This document shows positions 30,560 to 38,538 of a stretch of DNA of 62,752 nt, in pieces. The notes beneath the pieces were generated by a model. That model searched no databases. It was not told the origin of the DNA and was given only the letters and a program-made list of their open reading frames with translations. How positions within the stretch are numbered: position 1 is the first letter of the stretch; every line of letters starts with the position of its first letter. The DNA is from an uncultured Methylophilaceae bacterium (GTDB lineage Bacteria; Pseudomonadota; Gammaproteobacteria; Burkholderiales; Methylophilaceae), in the NCBI GenBank assembly GCA_903863255.1, contig CAIPBJ010000040.1, forward strand, positions 1 through 62,752, written 5' to 3'. Position numbers and translations under genes: made by a program.

Positions 30560-30943
30560 GTGATGAGTTATATTGGCATTGTTATGGTTGCGCTTGGGGC
30601 CTCCATGGGAGCCTTAGCCAGATGGTTCCTTAGTCTCAACTTCAATCAGACTTTTGCTTATGTTCCCCTAGGGACTTTGCTATCTAATTTGATTGGAGGA
30701 TACCTGATTGGATTGGTAGTGGGATGCATCAATATCGGGGTGGACATCAGTCCAGAGATGCGACTTCTGATAATGACCGGTTTTCTAGGCGGGTTAACGA
30801 CTTTCTCGACATTTTCAGCCGAGGCGGTAACTATGATTCTAAAAGGTGACCTTACTTGGGCGGTATTGCATATCTTCTTGCACCTTGCTGGTTCAATCTT
30901 GATGACAATTCTGGGTATCTATACAGCAAGGTTGATCCAATAA
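30560..30943 (+). CDS. crcB: Fluoride-specific ion channel CrcB/Fluc
   Basis: 127 residues with four hydrophobic helices. Conserved segments GASMGALARW, PLGTLLSNLIGGYLIG and GFLGGLTTFSTFS (the phenylalanine-box region) identify the Fluc family, which exports fluoride as an antiparallel dimer. One copy implies a homodimer. I could not find a fluoride riboswitch in the 88-bp leader. AGGGGAAG before the ATG is a good ribosome site. Confidence 0.93.
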   Translation: MMSYIGIVMVALGASMGALARWFLSLNFNQTFAYVPLGTLLSNLIGGYLIGLVVGCINIGVDISPEMRLLIMTGFLGGLTTFSTFSAEAVTMILKGDLTWAVLHIFLHLAGSILMTILGIYTARLIQ

Positions 30944-30965
30944 ACTGAATAATTATAGGCTCCGA

Positions 30966-30994
30966 TTGAAAAACATTGAAAAATTTAATATAAT
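30966..30994 (+). promoter_or_regulatory. Sigma-70 promoter of the rpsF operon
   Basis: TTGAAA at 30966-30971 and a perfect TATAAT at 30989-30994 with a 17-bp spacer. Transcription should begin near 31001, giving a leader of about 60 nt before rpsF that contains a small hairpin (31012-31038). Confidence 0.8.
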
Positions 30995-31059
30995 CGAGGG
31001 TTTTCCACCTTGCCTTACTGTTGTCGCTATCAGAAGGCTATTATCCAAAAGGAGATTTC

Positions 31060-31434
31060 ATGCGACATTACGAAGTGGTTTTTATTGTTCATCCAGATCA
31101 GAGTGAACAGGTACCTGCAATGATTGAAAGGTATCGCACAATGATAACTGGCCAAGGCGGAGCGATTCATCGACTTGAAGACTGGGGTCGACGCCAACTG
31201 GCTTATCCAATCCAAAAAATTCACAAAGCCCACTATGTATTAATGAATATAGAGTGCGGTTTAGACGTGCTTGAAGAATTAGAGCATGGCTTTAAATTTA
31301 ATGATGCTGTTCTCAGACATTTAACTATGGCTACAAAAGAAGCGGTAGTGAGTCCTTCACCAATGATGAAAGAAGAAAAATCGAAATCATTGTTAGGAAA
31401 AGAAGAGACCGTAGTTGAGGAAGCCTCTGCTTAA
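31060..31434 (+). CDS. rpsF: 30S ribosomal protein S6
   Basis: 124 residues from the ATG with AAAGGAG about 7 bases upstream; an in-frame upstream start would add 13 residues not seen in S6. [14 protein letters not shown] is the classic S6 start, and [12 protein letters not shown] is the central conserved part. It binds S18 and 16S rRNA in the platform. It is the first gene of rpsF-priB-rpsR-rplI. Confidence 0.97.
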   Translation: MRHYEVVFIVHPDQSEQVPAMIERYRTMITGQGGAIHRLEDWGRRQLAYPIQKIHKAHYVLMNIECGLDVLEELEHGFKFNDAVLRHLTMATKEAVVSPSPMMKEEKSKSLLGKEETVVEEASA

Positions 31435-31740
31435 TTGAATACGCTGGCGACTAATTTATTAGTCATAACGGGTGAGATCGTTAAATTGGATGATCTTCGT
31501 TATACGCCGGCAGGAATACCGTTGTTGAGTTTTGTTGTTTTACACGTATCGATGCAAACTGAAGCAGACATGCAACGTAAAATTGAACTTGAAATGCCTG
31601 TATTTGCAGTTGGGGCATTAGCCTTAGAGGCACAAAAGCTTGAAGTTTCCGATGTGGTAAAGCTGACAGGGTTCTTAACGAAACGTAGCTTAAAAAGCAC
31701 ACAACTGGTAATGCATATTAATAAAATAGAAATTAATTAA
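31435..31740 (+). CDS. priB: Primosomal replication protein PriB
   Basis: 101 residues, an OB-fold single-strand DNA-binding protein of the replication restart primosome (PriA-PriB-DnaT type). Its place between S6 and S18 is diagnostic, and the sequence ([20 protein letters not shown]) fits. The start is TTG at 31435, directly abutting the rpsF stop with no gap, so translation is likely by coupling with rpsF. The family start and the exact boundary make TTG the best choice. Confidence 0.9.
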   Translation: MNTLATNLLVITGEIVKLDDLRYTPAGIPLLSFVVLHVSMQTEADMQRKIELEMPVFAVGALALEAQKLEVSDVVKLTGFLTKRSLKSTQLVMHINKIEIN

Positions 31741-31751
31741 AGGATATTGAC

Positions 31752-31979
31752 ATGGCACGTGATATGTTTAAACGCCGCCGCTACTGCCGTTTTTCTGCAG
31801 AGGGCATAAAAGAGGTTGATTATAAGGATGTTGACTTGCTTAAGGACTTTATTACTGAAAATGGTAAAATTATCCCAGCTCGTATAACCGGTACAAAAGC
31901 AAAATACCAACGTCAGTTAACTGCTGCAGTTAAACGCGCAAGGTTCTTGGCTTTGCTTCCATATACTGATAAACACTAA
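31752..31979 (+). CDS. rpsR: 30S ribosomal protein S18
   Basis: 75 residues. The conserved [18 protein letters not shown] and the [24 protein letters not shown]-binding region are both present. It forms a heterodimer with S6. It follows priB by 11 bp, with AAAGGATATTGAC before the ATG. Confidence 0.97.
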   Translation: MARDMFKRRRYCRFSAEGIKEVDYKDVDLLKDFITENGKIIPARITGTKAKYQRQLTAAVKRARFLALLPYTDKH

Positions 31980-31991
31980 GGAGGCAATAGC

Positions 31992-32441
31992 ATGCAAGTA
32001 ATCTTATTAGAGAAGGTTGTCAACCTTGGTAATTTAGGTGACGTTGTAAAGGTTAAGGATGGTTATGGTCGTAACTTCCTGATTCCTCAGGGCAAGGCAA
32101 AGAGGGCCACAGAAGCGAATAAAGCGGAATTTGCAGCTCGAAGGGCAGAACTTGAGAAGCAACAGGCTGCTTTGTTGAGCGCGGCTCAGGCTCGTGCAGA
32201 GAAACTGATTGGATACATGCTCAAAGTGACACAAAAAGCGGGTGTTGACGGACGGCTGTTTGGGTCAGTAACAAATAGTGATATCGCTGAAGCGCTTACG
32301 GCACAGGGATTTGAGGTTGCAAAATCTGAAGTGAGAATGCCAAACGGACCATTGAAGTCAGTAGGTGACCATGTGGTAAGTATTTCATTGCATCATGATA
32401 TATTGGTAGAAATTACAGTCTCTGTTATTGGTGAAGCTTAA
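31992..32441 (+). CDS. rplI: 50S ribosomal protein L9
   Basis: 149 residues, the standard length. The N-terminal RNA-binding domain ([29 protein letters not shown]), central long helix and C-terminal domain (DGRLFGSVT) are complete. It is last in the operon, with an AAGGAGG ribosome site, and is followed by a strong terminator. Confidence 0.97.
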   Translation: MQVILLEKVVNLGNLGDVVKVKDGYGRNFLIPQGKAKRATEANKAEFAARRAELEKQQAALLSAAQARAEKLIGYMLKVTQKAGVDGRLFGSVTNSDIAEALTAQGFEVAKSEVRMPNGPLKSVGDHVVSISLHHDILVEITVSVIGEA

Positions 32442-32461
32442 TATTTCCCCAGGCAATATAT

Positions 32462-32489
32462 AAAGGCTGCTTCTGCAGCCTTTTTTTTT
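32462..32489 (+). terminator. Terminator of the rpsF operon
   Basis: AAAGGCTGC / GCAGCCTTT stem with a TTCT loop followed by nine T. It lies between rplI and dnaB, so dnaB needs its own promoter in the remaining 24 bases or depends on read-through. Confidence 0.9.
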
Positions 32490-32499
32490 ATTTTTTTGA

Positions 32500-32507
32500 T
32501 ATAAAAT
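32500..32507 (+). promoter_or_regulatory. Putative -10 element of dnaB
   Basis: TATAAAAT ends only 6 bases before the dnaB ATG. No Shine-Dalgarno sequence is visible between the rplI terminator and the ATG. If this is the -10 box, the transcript would start at or near the start codon (leaderless). A -35 box is not clear. Inference from spacing only. Confidence 0.4.
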
Positions 32508-32513
32508 GATGAT

Positions 32514-34952
32514 ATGTCAGACGACTCATTAGACACACTTAAACTTCCTCCTCATTCTGTAGAAGCGGAACAATCGGTTCTTGGTGGCCTCCTGCTTGAG
32601 AATGAATCGCTGGATAAAATTGCGGACATCCTTAGAAAAAGGGATTTCTACCGCTATGATCACCAATTGATATACCAGCACATATGCAGTTTGATCGAGA
32701 ACAACAGACCAGCGGATATTGTTACTGTAGCAGAATCGTTAGATACTTCTGCTGAGCTGTCAGGTGTTGGAGGCATTGCTTACCTTGGTGCCTTGGCACA
32801 AAACACACCGACTGCAGCAAATATAAGACGGTATGCCGAAATTGTTCGTGAACGAGCCGTTATGCGTAAGCTGGTCGAAGTTGGATCCACAATTGCAGAA
32901 AGTGGTTACAATCCACAAGGAAAAGATGCTCAGCAACTTTTGGATGATGCTGAGGCTAAGATATTTGAAATCGCTGAAGGAGGAAGGAACAAATCAGAAG
33001 GTTTTGTTGACATTAAGGCCTTGCTCCCTAAAGTGGCAGACCGTATTGACTATTTATACCAACGAGAGAATCAAGGCGATGTGACCGGTGTTCCAACTGG
33101 ATTTAAAGACCTTGATGAGCGCACATCAGGCTTTCAACCGGGCGATTTAATCATAGTCGCCGGCAGGCCATCGATGGGTAAAGCCCAACCTCTGGATTCC
33201 CTAATAAAAACCGTTACAGGTTGGAAAACCATGGGCGAATTGAAATTGGGAGATGAGTTAGCGTCTTTTGATGGATTAACTTCAAAGGTCAAAGGTATCT
33301 TTCCTCAAGGGATGAAACAAATTTACCGGGTTGGTTTTTCAGATGGACGTTCTGCTGAATGCTGTGATGAGCATCTATGGCGCGTGATGAATCGTGAGTG
33401 GAAGTCACCCAGAATTATTTCTACTAGAAGATTGTTAGAAATGCTTTCCTGTTCGCGTTATAAAAACAGGCTTTGGATCGATTACGTTTCCGGGGATTTC
33501 GGACTAGACGCCAATCTACCTATTGACCCTTGGGTGTTGGGAGTAATGCTGGGCGAAGGTCATTTAACCTTTACTAGAGATTCCCTGACTTTTTCATGTG
33601 CTTCAGATGCGTTGGTCGACAAAGTCAATGATCTGCTTGGATATGACTTGCAATTAGCGCAACAAACCAATCACGAGTATGAATTCGTTTGGAATGGACT
33701 TAGAACCGTAAACGGCGGATTATCTGAAGGACCTGATTTTCTTAAAAGAACCTTAGGGAAACTGGGCCTACTAACAAAAGTAAATCAGGAAAAATCTATA
33801 CCTGACTCATATCTAAATGCCAGCAAAGAAAGCCGTATTTTATTGTTACAAGGACTACTTGATTCAGATGGATGGACCACAAATGGAGGTTCGGTAAGAT
33901 TTGCTACAACAAGCCAGCGTTTAGCTGAGGATGTTGCCATGTTAGTCCGCTCTCTGGGAGGTTATTGTTCAATATCCAGGAAAGATAAACCTGAAGAATT
34001 TATAAGTGAGTTGAGAAAAAGAAAATCAAGCTATTCTTTGAATATCCATCTTCCAAATGGTAATTCACTTCTTAAAGGTCAGGAAAAATCCATACTGAAT
34101 GGACATAAAAAAGTAAAAAACCGAAGATTGACGATCACTACGATAGAGCGATCCCGCATGGCTGAGGCACAATGTATTTCGGTGACGCACCCATCCCAGA
34201 CTTATGTTACCAACGACTATATAGTTACTCATAACACTGCATTCTCACTTAACATTGCCGAAAATGTGGCACTTGATACAAAATTACCCGTTGCTGTTTT
34301 TTCCATGGAAATGGGAGCAACGCAATTAGCTACTCGTATGATTGGTTCCGTTGGCCGTTTAGATCAGCATCGTATGAGGAATGGTAAGTTGGAAGATGAG
34401 GACTGGGCAAGATTAACTACGGCACTTGGGAAACTCAATGATGCCCCAATCTTTATTGACGAGGGTGCTGGACTGAGTTCATTTGACGTTCGTGCAAGGG
34501 CACGCAGGTTGCATAGGCAATGCGGTAAACTTGGATTGATTGTGGTTGATTATCTTCAATTGATGTCTTCCCCTACCGGAAGGCAAAGCGAAAATAGAGC
34601 GACCGAGATCTCTGAGATTTCGCGTTCGCTCAAAGCACTTGCCAAGGAACTTGATGTACCCGTAGTAGCCTTGTCTCAGCTTAACCGCGGATTGGAACAA
34701 CGAACAGATAAACGGCCAATTATGTCGGATCTGCGTGAATCAGGTGCGATTGAACAGGATGCTGATCTGATCTTATTCATATACAGGGATGAGGTTTATA
34801 ACCCGGATAGTAACGACAAAGGTACAGCTGAAATTATTATTGCCAAGCAACGTAACGGTCCGATTGGAAGAGTGCGTTTGACCTTCATTGGTGAAAATAC
34901 AAGATTTGAGAATTTTGCATCTGGAAGCGGATATTCAGCAGAGTCATATTAA
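32514..34952 (+). CDS. dnaB: Replicative DNA helicase DnaB with in-frame intein
   Basis: 812 residues as encoded, made of a 461-residue DnaB split by a 351-residue intein. Extein residues 1-223 hold the N-terminal domain (HSVEAEQSVLGGLLLEN) and linker and end in GRPSMGK of Walker A. The second extein resumes with TAFSLNIAENVAL (residue 575), then SMEMGA, the Walker B region IVVDYLQLM, LSQLNRGLEQR and DLRESGAIEQDAD. After splicing the P-loop GRPSMGKT is restored, so an active helicase needs protein splicing. It is followed 16 bp later by alr. Confidence 0.96.
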   Translation: MSDDSLDTLKLPPHSVEAEQSVLGGLLLENESLDKIADILRKRDFYRYDHQLIYQHICSLIENNRPADIVTVAESLDTSAELSGVGGIAYLGALAQNTPTAANIRRYAEIVRERAVMRKLVEVGSTIAESGYNPQGKDAQQLLDDAEAKIFEIAEGGRNKSEGFVDIKALLPKVADRIDYLYQRENQGDVTGVPTGFKDLDERTSGFQPGDLIIVAGRPSMGKAQPLDSLIKTVTGWKTMGELKLGDELASFDGLTSKVKGIFPQGMKQIYRVGFSDGRSAECCDEHLWRVMNREWKSPRIISTRRLLEMLSCSRYKNRLWIDYVSGDFGLDANLPIDPWVLGVMLGEGHLTFTRDSLTFSCASDALVDKVNDLLGYDLQLAQQTNHEYEFVWNGLRTVNGGLSEGPDFLKRTLGKLGLLTKVNQEKSIPDSYLNASKESRILLLQGLLDSDGWTTNGGSVRFATTSQRLAEDVAMLVRSLGGYCSISRKDKPEEFISELRKRKSSYSLNIHLPNGNSLLKGQEKSILNGHKKVKNRRLTITTIERSRMAEAQCISVTHPSQTYVTNDYIVTHNTAFSLNIAENVALDTKLPVAVFSMEMGATQLATRMIGSVGRLDQHRMRNGKLEDEDWARLTTALGKLNDAPIFIDEGAGLSSFDVRARARRLHRQCGKLGLIVVDYLQLMSSPTGRQSENRATEISEISRSLKALAKELDVPVVALSQLNRGLEQRTDKRPIMSDLRESGAIEQDADLILFIYRDEVYNPDSNDKGTAEIIIAKQRNGPIGRVRLTFIGENTRFENFASGSGYSAESY
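33183..34235 (+). other. Class 3-type intein with LAGLIDADG homing endonuclease, inside DnaB
   Basis: DnaB residues 224-574, inserted between Lys and Thr of Walker A. The first residue is Ala (AQPLDSLIKT) rather than Cys or Ser, so standard first-step chemistry is impossible. The Trp-Cys-Thr set of class 3 inteins is visible: Trp289 in the block B segment DEHLW, Cys554 in the block F segment QCISV, and Thr572 just before the terminal His573-Asn574 (VTHN); Thr575 is the +1 residue. Two LAGLIDADG-like motifs, VLGVMLGEG (about 342) and LLDSDGW (about 448), indicate a homing endonuclease domain. Motifs are seen; the class assignment follows published class 3 intein rules. Confidence 0.9.
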
Positions 34953-34968
34953 ACTTAATCTATAAAAG

Positions 34969-36042
34969 ATGCGCCCAATTCAAGCAACTATCAACATAGA
35001 AGCATTTCGTCACAACTTGAATGTCGTCAAGTTGCACGCTAAAACCTCCAAGGTTATGGCAGTGATAAAAGCGAACGCCTATGGGCATGGGTTATTGCAT
35101 GCCGCATCGGGCTTGAAACTTGCCAATGGTTTTGCCGTTCTCGGACTGGATGAGGCGGTATCGCTTAGAAATGCCGGTTATCAGCATACGATACTTTTAT
35201 TGGAGGGTATTTTCTCGATTGAAGAGTTTGAGTTAGTCTCTCGCCTTCGAATTAGCATCGTTGTGCATTCTGAGAACCAGTTATCGATGTTAGAGTCCGT
35301 CAGGAATCTGGTGAGTCCGCTTGAAGTATTCTTAAAAATGAATAGTGGGATGAATAGACTGGGATTTGAGCCTCATGTTTTTTCAGACATGCATCACAGA
35401 TTGGTGAAATGCGGAAAGGTTCACAATGTTGTTCTTATGACCCATTTTGCCACTGCAGATGATCATAGAGGCATTCAGACCTCTTTGGATTTGTTTAACA
35501 AGTATTCAAATGATTTAAATTGCGAAAAATCATTAGCAAATTCTGCAACCATACTTAAATTCCCAGTTGCACATCAAGACTGGGTAAGGCCAGGTATCAT
35601 GCTTTATGGTGCATCACCTGTGAGCGAAATTGAAGCATCCAAATTTAATTTAAAACCCGTTATGACGCTTTCCTCACAAGTCATTGCGTTACAGGACTTG
35701 AAAATCGGAGATAGACTTGGTTATGGGTATACATTTTCAGCTGAAAGACGGATGCGTATAGGCGTTGTTGCTTGCGGTTACGCTGACGGTTATCCACGTC
35801 ACGCTCCGACAGGAACCCCAATCTTGGTTTCTGGTAAGCTTACGCGGACATTAGGAAGGGTATCCATGGACATGCTTTATGTTGATCTAAGCGAAATTCC
35901 AGATGCAGGTATAGGTTCGTATGTCGAATTATGGGGGGAAACGGTACCAGTTGATGAAATTGCCAAAGCGAGCGGAACCATTGGTTATGAATTACTGTGT
36001 GCTCTTGCCCAGAGAGTGCCGTTGAAGGTTATAAATGGCTAA
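34969..36042 (+). CDS. alr: Alanine racemase
   Basis: 357 residues, fold-type III PLP enzyme. The PLP lysine is Lys34 in AVIKANAYGHG, and the opposite-side catalytic Tyr lies in LGYGYTF (about 253). It makes D-alanine for peptidoglycan. It follows dnaB by 16 bp and overlaps radA by 8 bp, the known dnaB-alr-radA arrangement. Confidence 0.95.
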   Translation: MRPIQATINIEAFRHNLNVVKLHAKTSKVMAVIKANAYGHGLLHAASGLKLANGFAVLGLDEAVSLRNAGYQHTILLLEGIFSIEEFELVSRLRISIVVHSENQLSMLESVRNLVSPLEVFLKMNSGMNRLGFEPHVFSDMHHRLVKCGKVHNVVLMTHFATADDHRGIQTSLDLFNKYSNDLNCEKSLANSATILKFPVAHQDWVRPGIMLYGASPVSEIEASKFNLKPVMTLSSQVIALQDLKIGDRLGYGYTFSAERRMRIGVVACGYADGYPRHAPTGTPILVSGKLTRTLGRVSMDMLYVDLSEIPDAGIGSYVELWGETVPVDEIAKASGTIGYELLCALAQRVPLKVING

Positions 36043-37393
36043 AACAAAAACTGTGTATTCATGCACAGAATGTGGAGGTCAGTCTTCCAAATGGCAAGGC
36101 CAATGCCCAAGTTGCCAATCATGGAATACCCTGGTTGAAACCATCGAAGAAACTTCGAACAATAAAAGATTTTCAATTTCAGATCACGGAGCCGGGCTTC
36201 AGAAACTAAATGAAATTAAAACTTCTGAACTGGATAGATTCACTTCCGGTATTTCCGAGTTCGATAGGGTGTTGGGGGGTGGATTTGTATCAGGAGGGGT
36301 CGTGTTAATTGGCGGCGATCCAGGAATAGGGAAGTCGACTTTGTTGCTTCAGACCCTTTGTCACATAGGAAAATCCAGATCAACATGTTATGTGAGCGGC
36401 GAGGAGTCACCGCAGCAAATTGCCATGAGAGCAAAACGTCTGGGATTAGATGCCAGCCAAATCGATTTGCTGGCTGAAATTCAATTGGAAAAAATCCTGA
36501 GTGTTTTAAAAAGTCATCATCCTGATATTGCAGTAATAGACTCGATCCAGACAGTATATTCAGATTTACTTCAGTCGGCTCCTGGATCAGTTGCTCAAGT
36601 AAGAGAATGCTCTGCACAATTGACTCGATTGGCTAAACAAAATGGCATCACTGTTATTCTAGTTGGCCATGTTACAAAGGAAGGCGCATTGGCAGGTCCG
36701 CGCGTTCTCGAACATATTGTTGATACCGTACTTTATTTTGAGGGCGATACAAACTCTACTTATAGATTAATCAGAGCGTTTAAGAATAGATTTGGGGCAG
36801 TTAACGAACTGGGTGTTTTCGCTATGACAGAGAAGGGATTAAGGGAAGTTAATAATCCCTCCGCATTATTTCTGTCTCATCATTCAAACCAAGTTTCTGG
36901 TTCTTGTATCACGGTAACTCAAGAGGGCACACGGCCGCTACTTATAGAAATCCAGGCTTTAGTCGATGAAGCGCATTCTCCCAACCCAAAAAGACTTTGT
37001 GTTGGTTTGGAACAAAATAGACTTGCCATGCTTTTGGCTGTTTTGCATCGTCACGCTGGGATTGCATGTTTTGATTACGATGTATTCATTAATGCGGTAG
37101 GCGGTGTAAAAATTAGCGAGCCAGCAGTTGACCTGGCGGTGCTTATGGCAATCATATCTTCTTTAAAAAACAAGCCATTAAATAATAAATTAATAGTATT
37201 TGGCGAGGTTGGGCTTGCAGGTGAGGTTCGCCCCGTTCAGCGTGGACAAGAGCGACTTAAAGAAGCTGCAAAATTGGGTTTCACCCATGCCATCGTACCT
37301 AAAGCCAATGCCCCTAAACAACCTATTAAAGGTTTGAATGTGCTGTCTGTTGATCGTCTTGAACAGGCATTCTCTAAGCTTAGTGAAATTTAG
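36035..37393 (+). CDS. radA: DNA repair ATPase RadA (Sms)
   Basis: 452 residues. A zinc finger (CTECG ... CPSC, residues 10-29), a RecA-like core with Walker A GGDPGIGKST (about 93-102), the RadA-specific KNRFG motif (about 250) and a C-terminal Lon-like domain are all present. It drives branch migration in recombination. The start overlaps the last 8 bases of alr. The stop overlaps the end of the convergent SDR gene by 4 bp. Confidence 0.96.
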   Translation: MAKTKTVYSCTECGGQSSKWQGQCPSCQSWNTLVETIEETSNNKRFSISDHGAGLQKLNEIKTSELDRFTSGISEFDRVLGGGFVSGGVVLIGGDPGIGKSTLLLQTLCHIGKSRSTCYVSGEESPQQIAMRAKRLGLDASQIDLLAEIQLEKILSVLKSHHPDIAVIDSIQTVYSDLLQSAPGSVAQVRECSAQLTRLAKQNGITVILVGHVTKEGALAGPRVLEHIVDTVLYFEGDTNSTYRLIRAFKNRFGAVNELGVFAMTEKGLREVNNPSALFLSHHSNQVSGSCITVTQEGTRPLLIEIQALVDEAHSPNPKRLCVGLEQNRLAMLLAVLHRHAGIACFDYDVFINAVGGVKISEPAVDLAVLMAIISSLKNKPLNNKLIVFGEVGLAGEVRPVQRGQERLKEAAKLGFTHAIVPKANAPKQPIKGLNVLSVDRLEQAFSKLSEI

Positions 37394-38139
37394 CTATTAA
37401 ATATCTGACCAGTTACTTTACGGCTATCACTGCCCATTAGGTAGCAATAAAGGGGTAAAACGCTTTCTATCGTCCTTAATTCTGAATGAATTTCACCTGG
37501 ATGCGATTTTTTTCTTTGAGGGCTTTGTAATGCGCCAGGAATGATGCTGTTAATTCTAACATTGGGGGTCATTTCTAATTCATCTGCCCAAATCCTCATC
37601 ATGCAGTCTGCCGCGGCTTTGCTAATTGCATGTGCACCCCAGTATGCTTTAGGAGTCTGTGCAGCTGAAGTCGAAGTGAAAATAATTGAAGCGTCAACAG
37701 ACTGCTTTAATAAGTAAAGGCAAGCCTTTGTCATGGAAAATACAGCAATGACGTTGATTTTGAACATCGTCTCGAATTGCTCACTACTTTGAATGGCCAG
37801 AGGGGATAAATTATCAAATTGGGAAGCATTATGAAGAATTCCATCAAGATGACCCAATTGTTCCTCGATGCCCTTGGCCATAGCGTTATAGTCGTTATCT
37901 GATGCTGATTCCAGATCTAGAGGGAAAATAAGTGCTTCACTAAAACCTTTAACCAAGATTTCATCGTAGACTTTAGTTAATTTTTCGATATTCCTACCGG
38001 CCAATATAACAGTCGCACCTAGTTCAGCAAATTTTATCGCAGCAGATCTTCCAATTCCCTGGCCTGCTCCAGTAATTAAGATGACCTTGCCATTAAGAAG
38101 GTTGTCCGGGACATTATAGTTGTTCAAATTAAAATGCAC
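37390..38139 (-). CDS. YciK-like short-chain dehydrogenase with atypical active site
   Basis: 249 residues. A normal Rossmann motif (ITGAGQGIGRSAA) and the NAS segment (LHNASQ) are present, and the overall pattern resembles E. coli YciK. The catalytic YxxxK is HAISK here: His170 replaces the Tyr, while Lys174 stays. The codon is CAT on the minus strand (37630-37632), so this is not a reading-frame error. Activity as an oxidoreductase is uncertain. It starts one base after the holin-like gene, so both belong to the leftward hpn operon or follow it. Substrate unknown. Confidence 0.85.
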   Translation of the reverse strand: MHFNLNNYNVPDNLLNGKVILITGAGQGIGRSAAIKFAELGATVILAGRNIEKLTKVYDEILVKGFSEALIFPLDLESASDNDYNAMAKGIEEQLGHLDGILHNASQFDNLSPLAIQSSEQFETMFKINVIAVFSMTKACLYLLKQSVDASIIFTSTSAAQTPKAYWGAHAISKAAADCMMRIWADELEMTPNVRINSIIPGALQSPQRKKSHPGEIHSELRTIESVLPLYCYLMGSDSRKVTGQIFNS

Positions 38140-38538
38140 TTATATAGAAATCGTGTTGTTTTGATGAATCAATATTGTATGCGTTCCTGGGTACAAACTC
38201 TCCAGGAATGCTGCAAAAATTGCTATGAAAACACTTACAAACAATGCTGTCCAGAAACCGCTCACTTTGAAGCCATCAACCAGTTTCGCAACAATCTGTA
38301 TGATAAATGCATTAAGTGCCAAGTAAAAAAAGCCAAGGGTTAAGACTGTCAAAGGTAAGGTCAGGAAAAAAAGGATGGGTTTGACTACAGCATTAGCAAA
38401 ACCTAAAACCAAAGCAGAAATAATAAGTGATTTGCTATTATCAAATTTGATCCCTTTGAATAATTTGCTTGCTATCCATAGGGAAAAACTCATTATCGCC
38501 CAGTGAATTAAGAAGTATGAAATTTGTGAATTCATCAT
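38140..38538 (-). CDS. Phage-holin-like (PF04020-type) membrane protein
   Basis: 133 residues from the ATG that overlaps the hpnE stop (TAATG); a longer reading would start inside hpnE and is less likely. Four hydrophobic helices with the conserved NAVVKPILFFLTLPLTVLTLG region mark the small bacterial membrane family annotated as phage holin family 4. These proteins are widespread in non-phage contexts, and no phage genes are nearby, so no lysis role is claimed. Confidence 0.8.
   Translation of the reverse strand: MMNSQISYFLIHWAIMSFSLWIASKLFKGIKFDNSKSLIISALVLGFANAVVKPILFFLTLPLTVLTLGFFYLALNAFIIQIVAKLVDGFKVSGFWTALFVSVFIAIFAAFLESLYPGTHTILIHQNNTISI

Noticed and set aside
38140-38538. Prophage indicated by a holin-like gene
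   Set aside because: No other phage genes; the family is common in ordinary chromosomes and the gene is joined to hpnE.
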